Shown here: piece by piece, positions 17,726 through 27,528 of the stretch
Numbering within the stretch: the stretch's first letter is position 1
Layout: every line of letters begins with the position of its first letter
NCBI RefSeq assembly: GCF_030687715.1
Contig: NZ_CP117445.1
Span: forward strand, 4,453,501-4,517,500
Length of the DNA stretch: 64,000 nucleotides
From: Pseudomonas sp. FP2196
GTDB lineage: Bacteria; Pseudomonadota; Gammaproteobacteria; Pseudomonadales; Pseudomonadaceae
Reading direction: 5' to 3'
Translations under genes and position numbers: made by a program
Notes under the pieces: model-generated
What the model was told of the DNA's origin: nothing
Databases searched by the model: none
The model's input: the letters and a program-made list of their open reading frames with translations, nothing else

Positions 17726-17922
17726 GCCACACTCGACACAATGAGCGTCAGCTCGAGTAACGCTCTTGATCTAGAGCGCCCGTGGGCAGGATGAGCGGAG
17801 GGATTGATCCGGGGGTGGGAGCACAGCGGCCGTTCGACGAAGTCGAACACACCGAGAGGAGGTGCAGCGAAGCAAACCGGAAGCGATGTAAGAGCGGCAG
17901 CACCCGAAGCAACGGATATGCC
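17726..17922. repeat. Dispersed fold-back repeat, truncated copy (copy A)
   Basis: About 200 bp related to 27763-28077. The shared part runs from ACTCGACACAATGAGCG through GGGATTGATCCGGGGG (17800-17815), the hairpin GTTCGAC-GAA-GTCGAAC (17832-17848) and GAGAGGAGGTGCAGCG to AACGGATATG. Compared with copy B it lacks the left terminal inverted repeat and about 100 bp before the right end, so it is a decayed relative. No protein-coding signal is convincing here. Confidence 0.75.
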
Positions 17923-17971
17923 CCCCCTACCAACCACAGCATGTGTCGACCCACAGGCCGCCAAGGCTCAA

Positions 17972-19939
17972 TCAAAGCCGAAAATGCCCAACCATCCCCC
18001 GCAACTCCCCCCCCAACTGCGCCAGCTCAATACTCGAAGCCGCATTACCGCGCATCGCAATCGAAGACTGATCCGCACTCGCGCGAATACTCGTCACACT
18101 GCGATTGATCTCCTCGGCCACCGAACTCTGCTCCTCGGCAGCCGCCGCAATCTGCTGATTCATCTGCTGAATCAACGAAACCGCCGCCGCAATACTCCCC
18201 AACGCACTTTCCGTCTGCAACGCATCACTCACCGCCAACTTCACCAACTCACCACTGCTCTGAATCTGCTGCACCGACGAATGCGCCGCTGAGCGCAAGG
18301 CACTGACCAATCGCTCGATCTCCTCGGTCGATTGCTGCGTGCGTCTGGCCAGCGCACGAACCTCATCCGCCACCACCGCAAAGCCCCTGCCCTGCTCCCC
18401 CGCCCGCGCCGCCTCGATCGCCGCATTCAACGCCAACAGATTGGTCTGCTCGGCCACGCTTTTGATCACCTCCAGCACCGTACCGATATTCTGGATTTCA
18501 GCACTGAGACTCTCGATGCTCGAACTGGCCGACGTCGCCGAGTCCGCCAGCTGTTCGATCCGCGCCATGCTCTGGCGCACCACCTGCTGACCGCTCTCGA
18601 CCTTGTCGTCCGCGGTCTGCGCCGCCAACGCCGCCTCTTCAGCGTTGCGCGCAACATCATGAACGGTGGCGGTCATCTGATTCATCGCCGTCGCCACCTG
18701 ATCGGTTTCCTCCTTCTGACTGCTGACCTCAAGATTGGTCTGTTCGGTCACTGCCGACAGTGATTGCGCAGAACTGGCCAGTTGTTCGATACCGGCCTGC
18801 AAGCCGCTGACAATAGTGCTGAGGCCTGCGCCCATCTGCTGCATAGCCAACATCAACTGGCCAATCTCGTCACGCCGGGTCACCTCGACAGTCGCGCTCA
18901 GATCCCCGGCCGCAATCCGCTGCGCAACAGTGATCACACTGCGCAACGGTGCGACGATCAATCGAGTAATCACCCACGCCGCAATCAACCCGACCAGCAG
19001 TGCCAGCGCCGAAGAGCCCACAATCAACACAGAATTCTTTTTCAGTTCCGCCTGCATGGCGGCGTCTTCGGCAACGTAAGCCTGATCGACCCTCTTCACT
19101 ACTTGCGCAGCACGCTGGTGCAATTGTTCGTACACCGTCTTTTCCTGATCCAGCAACCCGGTGTACTCGGCCAGTTTGTCGTTGAAGCCGGCGATGTGCC
19201 CGGAGACCTCATTAAGCACCGTCAGATAACCCTCATCCTTGACCGTGGATTTCAACTCTTCGGCTTGAGTCTGTGCCTGGGCGGCCTGTTCGATATTGCC
19301 CTTGCCCGCACTGTCGGCATCGCCCTTGCGGCTTTGATCCAGACGAACCCGCGCCTCATTCATCGCTTGCAGCATCAACCTCGACACCTGACTGACCTGA
19401 TTGGCCTGCTCGATGAACTGCGCACCGTCCTTGCCCTCGCTGTCCTTCAAGGTATACGCACCGTCATCGGCCAACCCGGCCTGCAACACGTCGAGGTTGT
19501 TGGCCACACTGGAGACCGACCAACTGGCCATTTCCAAAGCCAGTTCCTTGGCCTGGGTCAACGAGACGAACTCATCGAACGACTTGCGATAGGCACTCAG
19601 CGATTGCTCGACATCGGTCATTACCGGCACGTTGGCCGGCGATTGCGCCTTGAGCGCGTTGGCCTGAGCCATCAAACCATCCACACCTTCGCGCAAGGCA
19701 TCGGCTGTTTTCGGGTTACCGCGCAAGGCGTATTCCTGCTCAAGCAGGCGAACCTTGAGCAGGCTGCTATTGAGCGAGGACATCTGTTTCAGCCCGTCGA
19801 AGCGCAGACTGATGGTTTGCAGGGACCAGACGCCAATGGCCGCCACCAGCGCGGTCAGCAGCAAAACCAGTACAAACCCGATTCCCAGTTTTTTCGCCAT
19901 ACCGAGGTTGGCAAAACGTCCTTGCACGGCTGAAATCAT
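17972..19939 (-). CDS. Methyl-accepting chemotaxis protein with a large helical periplasmic sensor
   Basis: A 655-residue receptor: TM1 at about residues 18-40, a 250-residue helical periplasmic domain, TM2 at about 300-325, a HAMP domain ([19 protein letters not shown]), then the signalling domain. The conserved tip [20 protein letters not shown] is complete. The size and helical nature of the sensor suggest an HBM (McpS-like) domain, which in P. putida binds TCA-cycle acids; this assignment is by eye. Start 19939 has AGGGGA 9 nt upstream and is preferred to the longer frame. Confidence 0.92.
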   Translation of the reverse strand: MISAVQGRFANLGMAKKLGIGFVLVLLLTALVAAIGVWSLQTISLRFDGLKQMSSLNSSLLKVRLLEQEYALRGNPKTADALREGVDGLMAQANALKAQSPANVPVMTDVEQSLSAYRKSFDEFVSLTQAKELALEMASWSVSSVANNLDVLQAGLADDGAYTLKDSEGKDGAQFIEQANQVSQVSRLMLQAMNEARVRLDQSRKGDADSAGKGNIEQAAQAQTQAEELKSTVKDEGYLTVLNEVSGHIAGFNDKLAEYTGLLDQEKTVYEQLHQRAAQVVKRVDQAYVAEDAAMQAELKKNSVLIVGSSALALLVGLIAAWVITRLIVAPLRSVITVAQRIAAGDLSATVEVTRRDEIGQLMLAMQQMGAGLSTIVSGLQAGIEQLASSAQSLSAVTEQTNLEVSSQKEETDQVATAMNQMTATVHDVARNAEEAALAAQTADDKVESGQQVVRQSMARIEQLADSATSASSSIESLSAEIQNIGTVLEVIKSVAEQTNLLALNAAIEAARAGEQGRGFAVVADEVRALARRTQQSTEEIERLVSALRSAAHSSVQQIQSSGELVKLAVSDALQTESALGSIAAAVSLIQQMNQQIAAAAEEQSSVAEEINRSVTSIRASADQSSIAMRGNAASSIELAQLGGELRGMVGHFRL

Positions 19940-20047
19940 TGCGCGTAGTCCCCTGCCAAAGTCTGTTGACGAAGAGTCGCAATGGCCATGAACCAGCACA
20001 AGTCTCTGGCGTCGGAATAATGGCAAAAAGCTACGCCTGCGTCGTTT

Positions 20048-21448
20048 TCAGAACACTTGAGGTCGATCCGAACGGGTATTGCGAAAAAACTGTCGGGCAC
20101 GCGGATCGCAGGCGTAAGCCACGTTGATGCGCAGCCAATCGCCGGCCTCGCCATTGGGACTGAAGGCATCAGGGGTCGACAGCAATACGCCGCAACGTTG
20201 AGCCAGCCGATACACCTGTGCCTGATCGGTCATTCGTGAACGAGCCCAGATGAACAGCCCGCCAGTCGGCTTGCCGAATACTTCCCAGTCGGCGTCCTCC
20301 AACGCCTGCAGCGCGGCGGCGCGATCGGCATTCAGGCGCTGCCGCTGACGCTGTACGAGTTTACGGTAAGCACCAGTCGCCAACAGGCTGGTCAACACCG
20401 CCTCGGAAAACCTCGAGCCTCCCAGGCCACTGATCATCTTCACCTGAGCCAGCCGTTCAATCAGCTTACTGTCGGCCTTCACAAAACCGACCCGCAACGA
20501 ACTACTCAGTGTCTTGGAAAAACTGCCCACATAGATAACCCGCCCGTCGTCATCCAGCGCGGCCAGCCGCGTACCGTTACCAGTGTGCAGGTCAGCGTAG
20601 ACATCGTCTTCGATCAGGTGCACATCGTAGAGTTTGCTCAGTTGCATGACCCGCTGAGCCACCGCCGGCGTCAGGCAACTGCCGGTGGGATTGTGATGAT
20701 GGCTGTTGATGAAGAATGCGCCGGGCTGAAACTGCTGCAGCAAAACCTCGAGCGCTTCGAGATCCGGCCCGCTGGGCGTACGACGCACTTCGAGCATGCG
20801 CACGCCATGCAAGCGCAAAAGGTCGAACAGCGGCGCATAACCGGGCGTCTCGACCACCACGCAGTCGCCGGCCTTGAACAACGTACGGACGATCAGATCC
20901 AGCGCGTGACTGGCACCACATGTGCTCAACAACTGCGTGCTGCGGGCCTCGATACTGAAGAGGTTGAGGCGTTTGACAATCTGCTCGCGCAACGCCGCGA
21001 GGCCCAATGGCGTGCTGTAGTTAAACAGACTGGCCATGTCGGTACGCGCCACTTCACGCAATGCGTAGCTGAGATCGTCGGGCTCGCGCCAGCTCTGCGG
21101 CAATCCACCACCGCCGAGTTTCAAGCCGCTTGTTGTGCCGCACACCGCATCGCACCAGGCATGTCGCCCCTCGATTGACAGCAACTCGTCCTCCGCACCC
21201 TCCCTGAAAGGCGACGCTGCCACGATAAAACCAGCACCCTGACGTGTGCTCAGAACACCCTGCGACACCAACCGCTCACAAGCCTCAACAACACACGACT
21301 GGCTGAGCAGGTTGCCCCGGGCGATTTGCCGAACGGAGGGCAAACGGGTGGCCGGGGGTACTCCGCTTTGCAGTATCCAGTCAGTCAGTCCGTCAACAAT
21401 CTGCTGCACGACCGGCACCATTGCCTGTCGATCAATTCTCAATTCCAT
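20048..21448 (-). CDS. MocR-type regulator: GntR winged helix fused to an aminotransferase-like domain
   Basis: A 466-residue fusion. Residues 1-75 form a GntR winged helix (PPATRLPSVRQIARGNLLSQ), and the rest is a fold-type I PLP domain with HHHNPTGSCLTP and the Schiff-base lysine in YVGSFSKTLSSSLR. MocR proteins use PLP or PLP-amino-acid adducts as effectors. ATG 21448 has AGGAG 11 nt before it. The gene is not tightly linked to a target; the neighbouring SDR gene lies upstream in the same orientation. The regulon cannot be deduced. Confidence 0.9.
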   Translation of the reverse strand: MELRIDRQAMVPVVQQIVDGLTDWILQSGVPPATRLPSVRQIARGNLLSQSCVVEACERLVSQGVLSTRQGAGFIVAASPFREGAEDELLSIEGRHAWCDAVCGTTSGLKLGGGGLPQSWREPDDLSYALREVARTDMASLFNYSTPLGLAALREQIVKRLNLFSIEARSTQLLSTCGASHALDLIVRTLFKAGDCVVVETPGYAPLFDLLRLHGVRMLEVRRTPSGPDLEALEVLLQQFQPGAFFINSHHHNPTGSCLTPAVAQRVMQLSKLYDVHLIEDDVYADLHTGNGTRLAALDDDGRVIYVGSFSKTLSSSLRVGFVKADSKLIERLAQVKMISGLGGSRFSEAVLTSLLATGAYRKLVQRQRQRLNADRAAALQALEDADWEVFGKPTGGLFIWARSRMTDQAQVYRLAQRCGVLLSTPDAFSPNGEAGDWLRINVAYACDPRARQFFRNTRSDRPQVF

Positions 21449-21591
21449 GAGCAAGCAAACTCCTGTCCGTTTTGCTGGCGGCAGTAAATCACAGCCACGT
21501 CGCACAGGCTGTGCGACAACGCCGCCAAAAGCGACCGATCTAATCCTTTGATACACATTGTTTAGCCGTTTAAGGGAACTGAAAGCGGCGC

Positions 21592-21620
21592 AAAAAAAAG
21601 CCCGTACGAATGCGGGCTCT
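21592..21620 (-). terminator. Terminator after the SDR gene
   Basis: Read on the minus strand, AGCCCGCA and the complementary CGGGCT form a short stem ending in eight T, 16 nt after the SDR stop. Confidence 0.7.
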
Positions 21621-21635
21621 TTCAAGCAAAAACTT

Positions 21636-22397
21636 TCAGAACGCAGTCACGCCGCCATCCACCGCCAGCGAATGACCGGTGGTGAATGCCGCGCCGTCGC
21701 TGCACAGGTACAACACTGCACTGGCAATTTCCTCGACCTTGCCGATGCGGCCTACCGGGTGCATGGCGTTGGCGAACTCGCCCTTCTTCGGGTCGGCCTC
21801 ATAGGCACGGCGGAACATATCGGTGTCGATCACGGCCGGGCACACCGCATTGACGCGGATTTTCTTTTTCGCGTACTCGATGGCGGCCGACTTGGTCAGA
21901 CCGATCACCGCGTGTTTCGACGCCGCGTAAATGCTCATCTTCGGCGCCGCCCCGAGCCCCGCCACCGATGCGGTGTTGACGATAGCCCCGCCGCCCTGCA
22001 CCAGCAACAGCGGCAATTGATACTTCATGCACAGCCAGACGCCTTTGACGTTGACGCCCATGATGGCGTCGAACTCATCCATCGAGCTTTCGGCCAGTTT
22101 GCCTTTCTCGATTTCGATACCGGCATTGTTGAAGGCATAGTCGAGACGGCCGTAGGTGTTGATCACCTCGTCCATCAGATTTTTTACTTCGCTTTCGACG
22201 GTAACGTTGCAACGCACGAAAGTCGCTTCGCCACCGGCTGTACGAATCAGCGCCACCGTACCCTCGCCCCCGGCCGCGTCGAGATCCGCCACCACCACTT
22301 TCAAGCCTTCGGCGGCGAACGCCTGGGCGGTCGCACGGCCGATGCCGTTGGCAGCTCCGGTGACTACGGCAACCTGACCGGAAAACGTCATGCTCAT
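21636..22397 (-). CDS. Short-chain dehydrogenase/reductase
   Basis: A 253-residue classical SDR. It has the dinucleotide motif TGAANGIG (13-20), NNAG (90-93) and the catalytic set S144, Y157, K161 (YAASK). Asp in VVVADLD at the end of beta-2 favours NAD(H) over NADP(H). GAGGACATAACA precedes the ATG. It stands between a MocR regulator and a divergent CurA-like reductase; these give no clear substrate. Length is normal for the family. Confidence 0.92.
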   Translation of the reverse strand: MSMTFSGQVAVVTGAANGIGRATAQAFAAEGLKVVVADLDAAGGEGTVALIRTAGGEATFVRCNVTVESEVKNLMDEVINTYGRLDYAFNNAGIEIEKGKLAESSMDEFDAIMGVNVKGVWLCMKYQLPLLLVQGGGAIVNTASVAGLGAAPKMSIYAASKHAVIGLTKSAAIEYAKKKIRVNAVCPAVIDTDMFRRAYEADPKKGEFANAMHPVGRIGKVEEIASAVLYLCSDGAAFTTGHSLAVDGGVTAF

Positions 22398-22637
22398 TGT
22401 TATGTCCTCGAAGGGAATGATGCAGGGAGAGAGTTTGAGACTTGCAGCATAGCCATTGGGTTTGGACGGACGTCAGCACTATCAGAAGACTGTTTATGCC
22501 CCCATGCGTCGCAGTGATAGAACCCCACCAACAACTATCACCGCACTGGATTGGAATGCATTCGCCGCATCAGCCAACCTTGCGACATCGCCGCTGAAGG
22601 TCTATCAACAAGGCTTCATTCACATCGAGTGCCTGCC

Positions 22638-23642
22638 ATGACCAACCAGACCAATCGCCAGTTCCTGCTCGCCAAACGCCCGGTGGGCGCTGCGACCCGC
22701 GAGACTTTCACTTATCAGGAAGTACCGGTGGGCGAACCGGCGGCGGGACAGATTCTGGTCAAGAACGAATACCTGTCCCTCGACCCGGCCATGCGTGGCT
22801 GGATGAATGAGGGCAAGTCCTACATCCCGCCGGTCGGCATCGGCGAAGTCATGCGCGCACTGGGCGTAGGCAAAGTCGTCGCTTCGAACAATCCTGGGTT
22901 CGCGGTCGGGGACTACGTCAACGGCGCGATCGGCGTACAGGATTATTTCCTCGGCGAGCCGCGAGGTTTCTACAAAGTCGATCCGAAACTGGCGCCGCTT
23001 CCGGTGTATTTGTCCGCGCTGGGCATGACCGGCATGACCGCCTACTTCGCCTTGCTCGACGTCGGTGCACCAAAGGCTGGTGACACCGTGGTGCTTTCCG
23101 GCGCGGCCGGTGCGGTGGGCAGTATTGCCGGGCAGATCGCCAAGATCAAAGGCTGCCGGGTGGTCGGCATTGCCGGCGGTGCCGACAAGAGCAAATACCT
23201 GATAGATGAACTGGGCTTTGACGGCGCCATCGACTACAAAAACGAAGACGTGCTGGCCGGGCTCAAGCGTGAATGTCCCAAAGGTGTGGACGTGTATTTC
23301 GATAACGTCGGCGGCGACATTCTCGATGCGGTGCTGAGTCGCCTGGCCCCGAAAGCCCGGGTGGTGATCTGCGGCGCCATCAGCCAGTACAACAATAAAG
23401 AGGCGGTGAAAGGCCCGGCCAACTATTTGTCGTTGCTGGTCAATCGTGCGCGCATGGAAGGTTTTGTGGTGATGGACTATGCGGCGCAGTACGCCAGTGC
23501 CGCGCAGGAAATGGCCGGCTGGATGGCCAAGGGGCAACTCAAGAGCAAGGAAGACATCGTTGAAGGACTGGAGACATTCCCGGAGACGCTGATGAAACTG
23601 TTCAGCGGTGAGAACTTTGGGAAGTTGGTGCTGAAGGTCTAA
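22638..23642 (+). CDS. NADP-dependent oxidoreductase, MDR family (curcumin reductase CurA-like)
   Basis: A 334-residue zinc-free medium-chain reductase: N-terminal GroES-like fold with NEYLSLDPAMRGWM, and a Rossmann core with SGAAGAVGSIAGQ and VDVYFDNVGGDILDAVL, the hallmark of the leukotriene B4 12-hydroxydehydrogenase/CurA group. Such enzymes reduce activated C=C bonds of enones with NADPH. It is divergent from the SDR gene; the two could share a regulator. The ribosome-binding site is weak (CGAG about 9 nt upstream). Confidence 0.9.
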   Translation: MTNQTNRQFLLAKRPVGAATRETFTYQEVPVGEPAAGQILVKNEYLSLDPAMRGWMNEGKSYIPPVGIGEVMRALGVGKVVASNNPGFAVGDYVNGAIGVQDYFLGEPRGFYKVDPKLAPLPVYLSALGMTGMTAYFALLDVGAPKAGDTVVLSGAAGAVGSIAGQIAKIKGCRVVGIAGGADKSKYLIDELGFDGAIDYKNEDVLAGLKRECPKGVDVYFDNVGGDILDAVLSRLAPKARVVICGAISQYNNKEAVKGPANYLSLLVNRARMEGFVVMDYAAQYASAAQEMAGWMAKGQLKSKEDIVEGLETFPETLMKLFSGENFGKLVLKV

Positions 23643-23660
23643 AGCCACCGCAAAACAAAT

Positions 23661-23749
23661 GCGGGAGTGAGCCTGCTCGCGATAGCGGTGTGTCAGTCAA
23701 CATCATCGTCGATTGATACACCGCTATCGCGAGCAGGCTCACTCCTGCA
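23661..23749. repeat. REPIN, CCTGCTCGC-type core
   Basis: GGGAGTGAGCCTGCTCGCGA and its inverted copy flank a 30-nt spacer; arms are nearly perfect complements over 30 nt. It sits between the convergent CurA-like gene and pyrF. The same core recurs at 34227, 59938 and 60727. Confidence 0.88.
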
Positions 23750-23765
23750 GGTTTGCGGTGTTCGG

Positions 23766-24464
23766 TCAGGCGATCTCGGCCACAACCGAGGCCAACGCCT
23801 TGGCCGGATCCGCCGCCTGACTGATCGGACGGCCGATCACCAGGTAATCGGAACCGGCATCCAGCGCCTGACGCGGGGTCAGAATGCGACGCTGGTCGTC
23901 CTGCGCGCTGCCCGCCGGACGAATCCCCGGGGTCACCAGTTGCAGCGACGGATGTGCGGTTTTCAGGGCCTGGGCTTCCAGTGCCGAGCACACCAGTCCG
24001 TCCATCCCAGCCTTCTCGGCCAGTGCCGCCAGACGCAAAACCTGCTCTTGCGGTTCGATATCCAGACCGATACCGGCCAGATCCTCGCGCTCCATGCTGG
24101 TCAGCACCGTCACGCCGATCAGCAGCGGCTGTGGGCCACTGCGCTTGTCCAGCTCTTCACGGCAGGCTGCCATCATGCGCATGCCACCGGAGCAATGCAC
24201 GTTGACCATCCACACCCCCATCTCGGCAGCGGCTTTGACGGCCATCGCAGTGGTGTTCGGGATGTCGTGGAATTTCAGGTCGAGAAACACTTCAAAACCC
24301 TTGTCACGCAGGGTGCCGACGATTTCCGCGGCGCAACTGGTGAACAGTTCCTTGCCCACTTTGACCCGGCACAGTTTCGGGTCCAACTGGTCGGCCAGCT
24401 TCAGTGCGGCGTCACGGGTGGGGAAATCCAGGGCGACGATGATAGGAGTCTGGCAGACGGACAT
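23766..24464 (-). CDS. pyrF: Orotidine 5'-phosphate decarboxylase
   Basis: Catalyses the last step of UMP synthesis. The 232-residue product has the expected length and the catalytic DxKxxD motif (D62, K64, D67 in LDLKFHDIP), with ALDFPT at residues 11-16 and the phosphate loop TPGIRPAG. The frame is open upstream to 24653, but ATG 24464 gives the normal N terminus, with GAGAG about 8 nt before it. It is a single gene divergent from a two-component system. Confidence 0.96.
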   Translation of the reverse strand: MSVCQTPIIVALDFPTRDAALKLADQLDPKLCRVKVGKELFTSCAAEIVGTLRDKGFEVFLDLKFHDIPNTTAMAVKAAAEMGVWMVNVHCSGGMRMMAACREELDKRSGPQPLLIGVTVLTSMEREDLAGIGLDIEPQEQVLRLAALAEKAGMDGLVCSALEAQALKTAHPSLQLVTPGIRPAGSAQDDQRRILTPRQALDAGSDYLVIGRPISQAADPAKALASVVAEIA

Positions 24465-24759
24465 GGATGGGCTCTCAGGCAGGTCGAAATCGGCGCGCAT
24501 TGTAGCGGAACCGGCGGCGGCGCGGCACCCGATGATCGGTAAATCGTCGCGCCAACCGTGATCAGCATAGCGCTCGCTGATATTGTGTCGACTCCGATAC
24601 ACAACCGACACGCCACCAACAAGCACCCGCGCTAGCCTCGCCAGCCGCAACACGTCCTTACATCAGCACTTCCCGCCTCACCGCCGGACGCCTATGCTGA
24701 AACTACCACCTCGCAGCCCATCTTTGTGGTTGGCGGCCTACTGGCAGATAAACAGCCCC

Positions 24760-25509
24760 ATGCACAACAACCAAACCACCGTGAATGATGAGCAAAAAGA
24801 CGACAAGCGCTGGAGCATCCGGGCCCTGATCGTCGACGATGACGTGCCAATCCGCGAGTTGATGATCGACTACCTCGCGCGTTTCAACATTCACGCCAGC
24901 GGCGTCACCGACGGCGCAGCGATGCGCCAGGCAATGCAGGCCGAGCATTTCGATGTGGTGGTGCTGGATCTGATGCTGCCAGGCGAAGACGGCTTGTCGC
25001 TCTGCCGTTGGCTACGCGCCGAATCGGACATCCCGATCCTGATGCTCACGGCCCGTTGCGAACCCACTGACCGCATCATCGGCCTGGAACTGGGCGCTGA
25101 TGACTACATGGCCAAACCATTTGAACCGCGCGAACTGGTGGCGCGGATTCAAACCATCCTGCGCCGCGTACGCGATGATCGCACCGAACAGCGGGCGAAC
25201 ATTCGTTTCGACAACTGGCGCCTGAACAGCGTCCTGCGCCAACTGATCGCCGACAATGGCCTTGTGGTGCCCCTGTCCAACGCCGAATTCCGCTTGCTTT
25301 GGGTTTTCATCGAACGCCCGCGCCGAGTGCTCAGCCGCGAACAATTGCTCGACGCCGCCCGCGGGCGCTCGATCGAAGCGTTCGACCGCAGTATCGACCT
25401 GCTGGTCTCGCGCCTGCGACAGAAACTCGGCGACGATCCAAAAGCCCCGCAGTTGATCAAGACCGTTCGCGGTGAGGGTTACCTGTTCGACGCCAGGGAC
25501 ATCGGCTGA
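24760..25509 (+). CDS. OmpR-type response regulator
   Basis: A 249-residue regulator: receiver domain with acidic pocket VDDD, phospho-acceptor D70 in VVVLDLMLPGEDG and the conserved Lys in ADDYMAKPFEPREL, then an OmpR winged helix ending IKTVRGEGYLF. The start is uncertain: the frame is open from 24583, and ATG 24760 has no strong ribosome-binding site, but it gives a reasonable short leader. The TGA of this gene shares its A with the kinase ATG. Its proximity to an EF-hand gene suggests a calcium-linked role, which is inference. Confidence 0.9.
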   Translation: MHNNQTTVNDEQKDDKRWSIRALIVDDDVPIRELMIDYLARFNIHASGVTDGAAMRQAMQAEHFDVVVLDLMLPGEDGLSLCRWLRAESDIPILMLTARCEPTDRIIGLELGADDYMAKPFEPRELVARIQTILRRVRDDRTEQRANIRFDNWRLNSVLRQLIADNGLVVPLSNAEFRLLWVFIERPRRVLSREQLLDAARGRSIEAFDRSIDLLVSRLRQKLGDDPKAPQLIKTVRGEGYLFDARDIG

Positions 25510-26558
25510 TGCGAGCGCGCTTCGACACGCTGTTCGGCCGCCTGTTTGGCATGCTGTTCGCGGCGATCGTCCTGGCGCACCTGCTGGCGTTTACCTGGTT
25601 TCGCCTCTACGGCCCGCCACCACCTCCGCCGCCACCGGAATTTTCCCAGAACGCCGAGGGGCAACGCCCGCCCCAGGATCCGCGATACCCGCCACGCCCG
25701 CCTCGCCCGTGGTTTGGCGGGCCGATCGTGCCGCTGACGTTTCAGTTTGTCTCGCTGATAATTGCCGCGTGGTACGGCGCCAAACTGCTGAGTCGGCCGA
25801 TCCAGCGCTTGAGCAACGCCGCCGAACGCCTCAGCGAAGACCTCGACAGCCCACCGCTCGACGAATCCGGGCCGCGCGAAGCCAGGCAAGCGGCGCACAC
25901 CTTCAACCTGATGCAGCAGCGCATTCGCGAACAGGTTCAACAGCGCGCACGCATGCTCGGCGCCGTCTCCCACGATCTGCGCACACCGCTGTCACGCCTG
26001 AAACTGCGTCTGGAAAACATCAGCGACGACAAGTTGCAAAGCCAGATGCGTCAGGATCTGAACGACATGATCGGCATGCTCGACGCCACCCTCACCTACC
26101 TGCACGAACAACGTACCAGCGAAGCGCTGCAACTGATGGACGTGCAGGCGCTGGTCGAATCGTTGTGCGAAAACGCTCAGGATCAAGGCGCTGACGCGCA
26201 AGTCAACGGCCATTGCGCACCGATGCAGGTGCAGCCGATGGCGCTGCGTTCGTGCATCAACAACCTGATGGACAATGCCCTGCGCTATGCCGGGCAGGCG
26301 CGCATTGAATTGCAGGATCAGCGCGAGCAACTGCTGATCCGCGTGATCGACCACGGGCCGGGGATTGCCGAGGACAAGCGCGAGGCGGTGTTCGAACCGT
26401 TCTATCGCCTGGAAGGTTCGCGCAACCGCAATTCCGGTGGCGTGGGCTTGGGCATGACCATCGCCCGCGAGGCAGCGCAGCGCTTGGGCGGGCAATTGAA
26501 CCTGGAAGAAACACCGGGTGGCGGCCTGACGGCAATTATCCGTTTGCCCCGCCCCTGA
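25509..26558 (+). CDS. EnvZ-like sensor histidine kinase with a proline-rich periplasmic loop
   Basis: A 349-residue kinase: TM1 at about 11-31, a short periplasmic stretch of about 45 residues with eight consecutive prolines (36-43) and PPRPPRPW, TM2 at about 73-90, HAMP, HisKA with H155 (AVSHDLRTPLSRL), and an HATPase domain with DNALRYA, DHGPGI and GGVGLGMTIARE. The tiny sensor loop suggests it senses a membrane or small-ion cue rather than binding a large ligand. It is coupled to the response regulator through TGATG. The polyproline run would need EF-P for translation. Confidence 0.92.
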   Translation: MRARFDTLFGRLFGMLFAAIVLAHLLAFTWFRLYGPPPPPPPPEFSQNAEGQRPPQDPRYPPRPPRPWFGGPIVPLTFQFVSLIIAAWYGAKLLSRPIQRLSNAAERLSEDLDSPPLDESGPREARQAAHTFNLMQQRIREQVQQRARMLGAVSHDLRTPLSRLKLRLENISDDKLQSQMRQDLNDMIGMLDATLTYLHEQRTSEALQLMDVQALVESLCENAQDQGADAQVNGHCAPMQVQPMALRSCINNLMDNALRYAGQARIELQDQREQLLIRVIDHGPGIAEDKREAVFEPFYRLEGSRNRNSGGVGLGMTIAREAAQRLGGQLNLEETPGGGLTAIIRLPRP

Positions 26559-26579
26559 GAACCCATCTGTGTACCAATC

Positions 26580-26595
26580 GGTACAAACACCACAT
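26580..26595. promoter_or_regulatory. Short perfect inverted repeat before the EF-hand gene
   Basis: TGTACC-AATC-GGTACA lies in the 112-bp gap between the kinase and the EF-hand gene, about 75 nt before the start. It is a candidate operator, possibly for the adjacent response regulator; OmpR-type sites are usually direct repeats, so this is uncertain. Confidence 0.35.
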
Positions 26596-26670
26596 ACCCA
26601 CGACAACTTACGCCTTGAGGCTGCATAAGCCGGTACACCCACCGGCTTTCCATTCCAGGGAGTGAGTCCG

Positions 26671-27519
26671 ATGATCGGTAGCGTCAGCAACTACACGAGC
26701 TATACCAGCACCAGCAGCACCACCACGCAAAACGCCCGCAGCCAGCAACTGCAAAAAGAACTGTTCGCCAAACTCGACAGCAACGGCGACGGCGCGGTGG
26801 ATCAGGACGAACTGAACAGCGCCCTGTCTCAAAAGTCCGACGACGGCCTGCTGGTCAACCTGAGCAAACAGTTCGGCGATCTGGACAGCGACGGCAGCGG
26901 CAGCCTGAGCGCAGAAGAAATGACCGCCATGGCGCCCCCACCGCCACGCGATCAAGCGCCCAACACCGACCTGGCCGACGCACTGATCAGCGCACTCGAC
27001 ACCGACGGCGACGGTGCCATCAGCAGCGACGAACTGAGCACCGGCCTGACCAGCGCCGGCAGCACCGCCGACAGCAACGAAATCTTCTCGGCGCTGGACA
27101 AGAACGAAGACGGCGTCGTCAGCCAGGACGAACTCACCGCCAGCCTGACCCCGCCGCCACCGCCTCCGCCACAAGTGAACAGCGATGAACTGTTCAGCCA
27201 GCTTGATGCCGATGGTGACGGCAGCGTAACCGCGACCGAACTCAGCAGCGTGTTGCAGGCCAGCGACAGCACCTCGACAGCCAGCACCGACACCAGCGCC
27301 GCACTGCTCAAGGTTCTGGATAGCGACAGCAGCGGTGACGTCAGCAGCGATGAATTGAAAGCGGCTCTGCAGGCGGGGCGTGAACGTCCTGACGAAGAGC
27401 AGACCGCCAGTGCCCAGACCAGCTCTGAAGCGTTGAACCGCATGATTGCCAACTTGAGCAAGCAGTACTCGCTCGACAATGCGGCGCCGGTGGGCAAGTA
27501 CCTCAACATCGCTACGTAA
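26671..27519 (+). CDS. EF-hand protein with six calcium-binding loops
   Basis: A 282-residue acidic protein with six 12-residue EF-hand loops starting at D36, D72, D110, D143, D179 and D217 (for example DSNGDGAVDQDE and DADGDGSVTATE). All end in Glu at position 12, as calcium binding requires. Pro-rich linkers (PPPP near 89-92 and seven Pro at 161-167) split it into lobes. The N terminus (MIGSVSNYTSYTSTSS) is not a Sec signal, so it is cytosolic or exported by another route. AGGGAG 8 nt before ATG 26671 fixes the start. Likely a calcium sensor or buffer tied to the upstream two-component system. Confidence 0.88.
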   Translation: MIGSVSNYTSYTSTSSTTTQNARSQQLQKELFAKLDSNGDGAVDQDELNSALSQKSDDGLLVNLSKQFGDLDSDGSGSLSAEEMTAMAPPPPRDQAPNTDLADALISALDTDGDGAISSDELSTGLTSAGSTADSNEIFSALDKNEDGVVSQDELTASLTPPPPPPPQVNSDELFSQLDADGDGSVTATELSSVLQASDSTSTASTDTSAALLKVLDSDSSGDVSSDELKAALQAGRERPDEEQTASAQTSSEALNRMIANLSKQYSLDNAAPVGKYLNIAT

Positions 27520-27528
27520 CCCGCCTAC

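Noticed and set aside
17592..17971. A CRISPR array or phage attachment site near the tRNA and repeat regions
   Set aside because: No regularly spaced direct repeats with unique spacers and no integrase; the repeats are REP-type and fold-back elements, and the tRNA 3' ends are not duplicated beyond the whole-gene copies.
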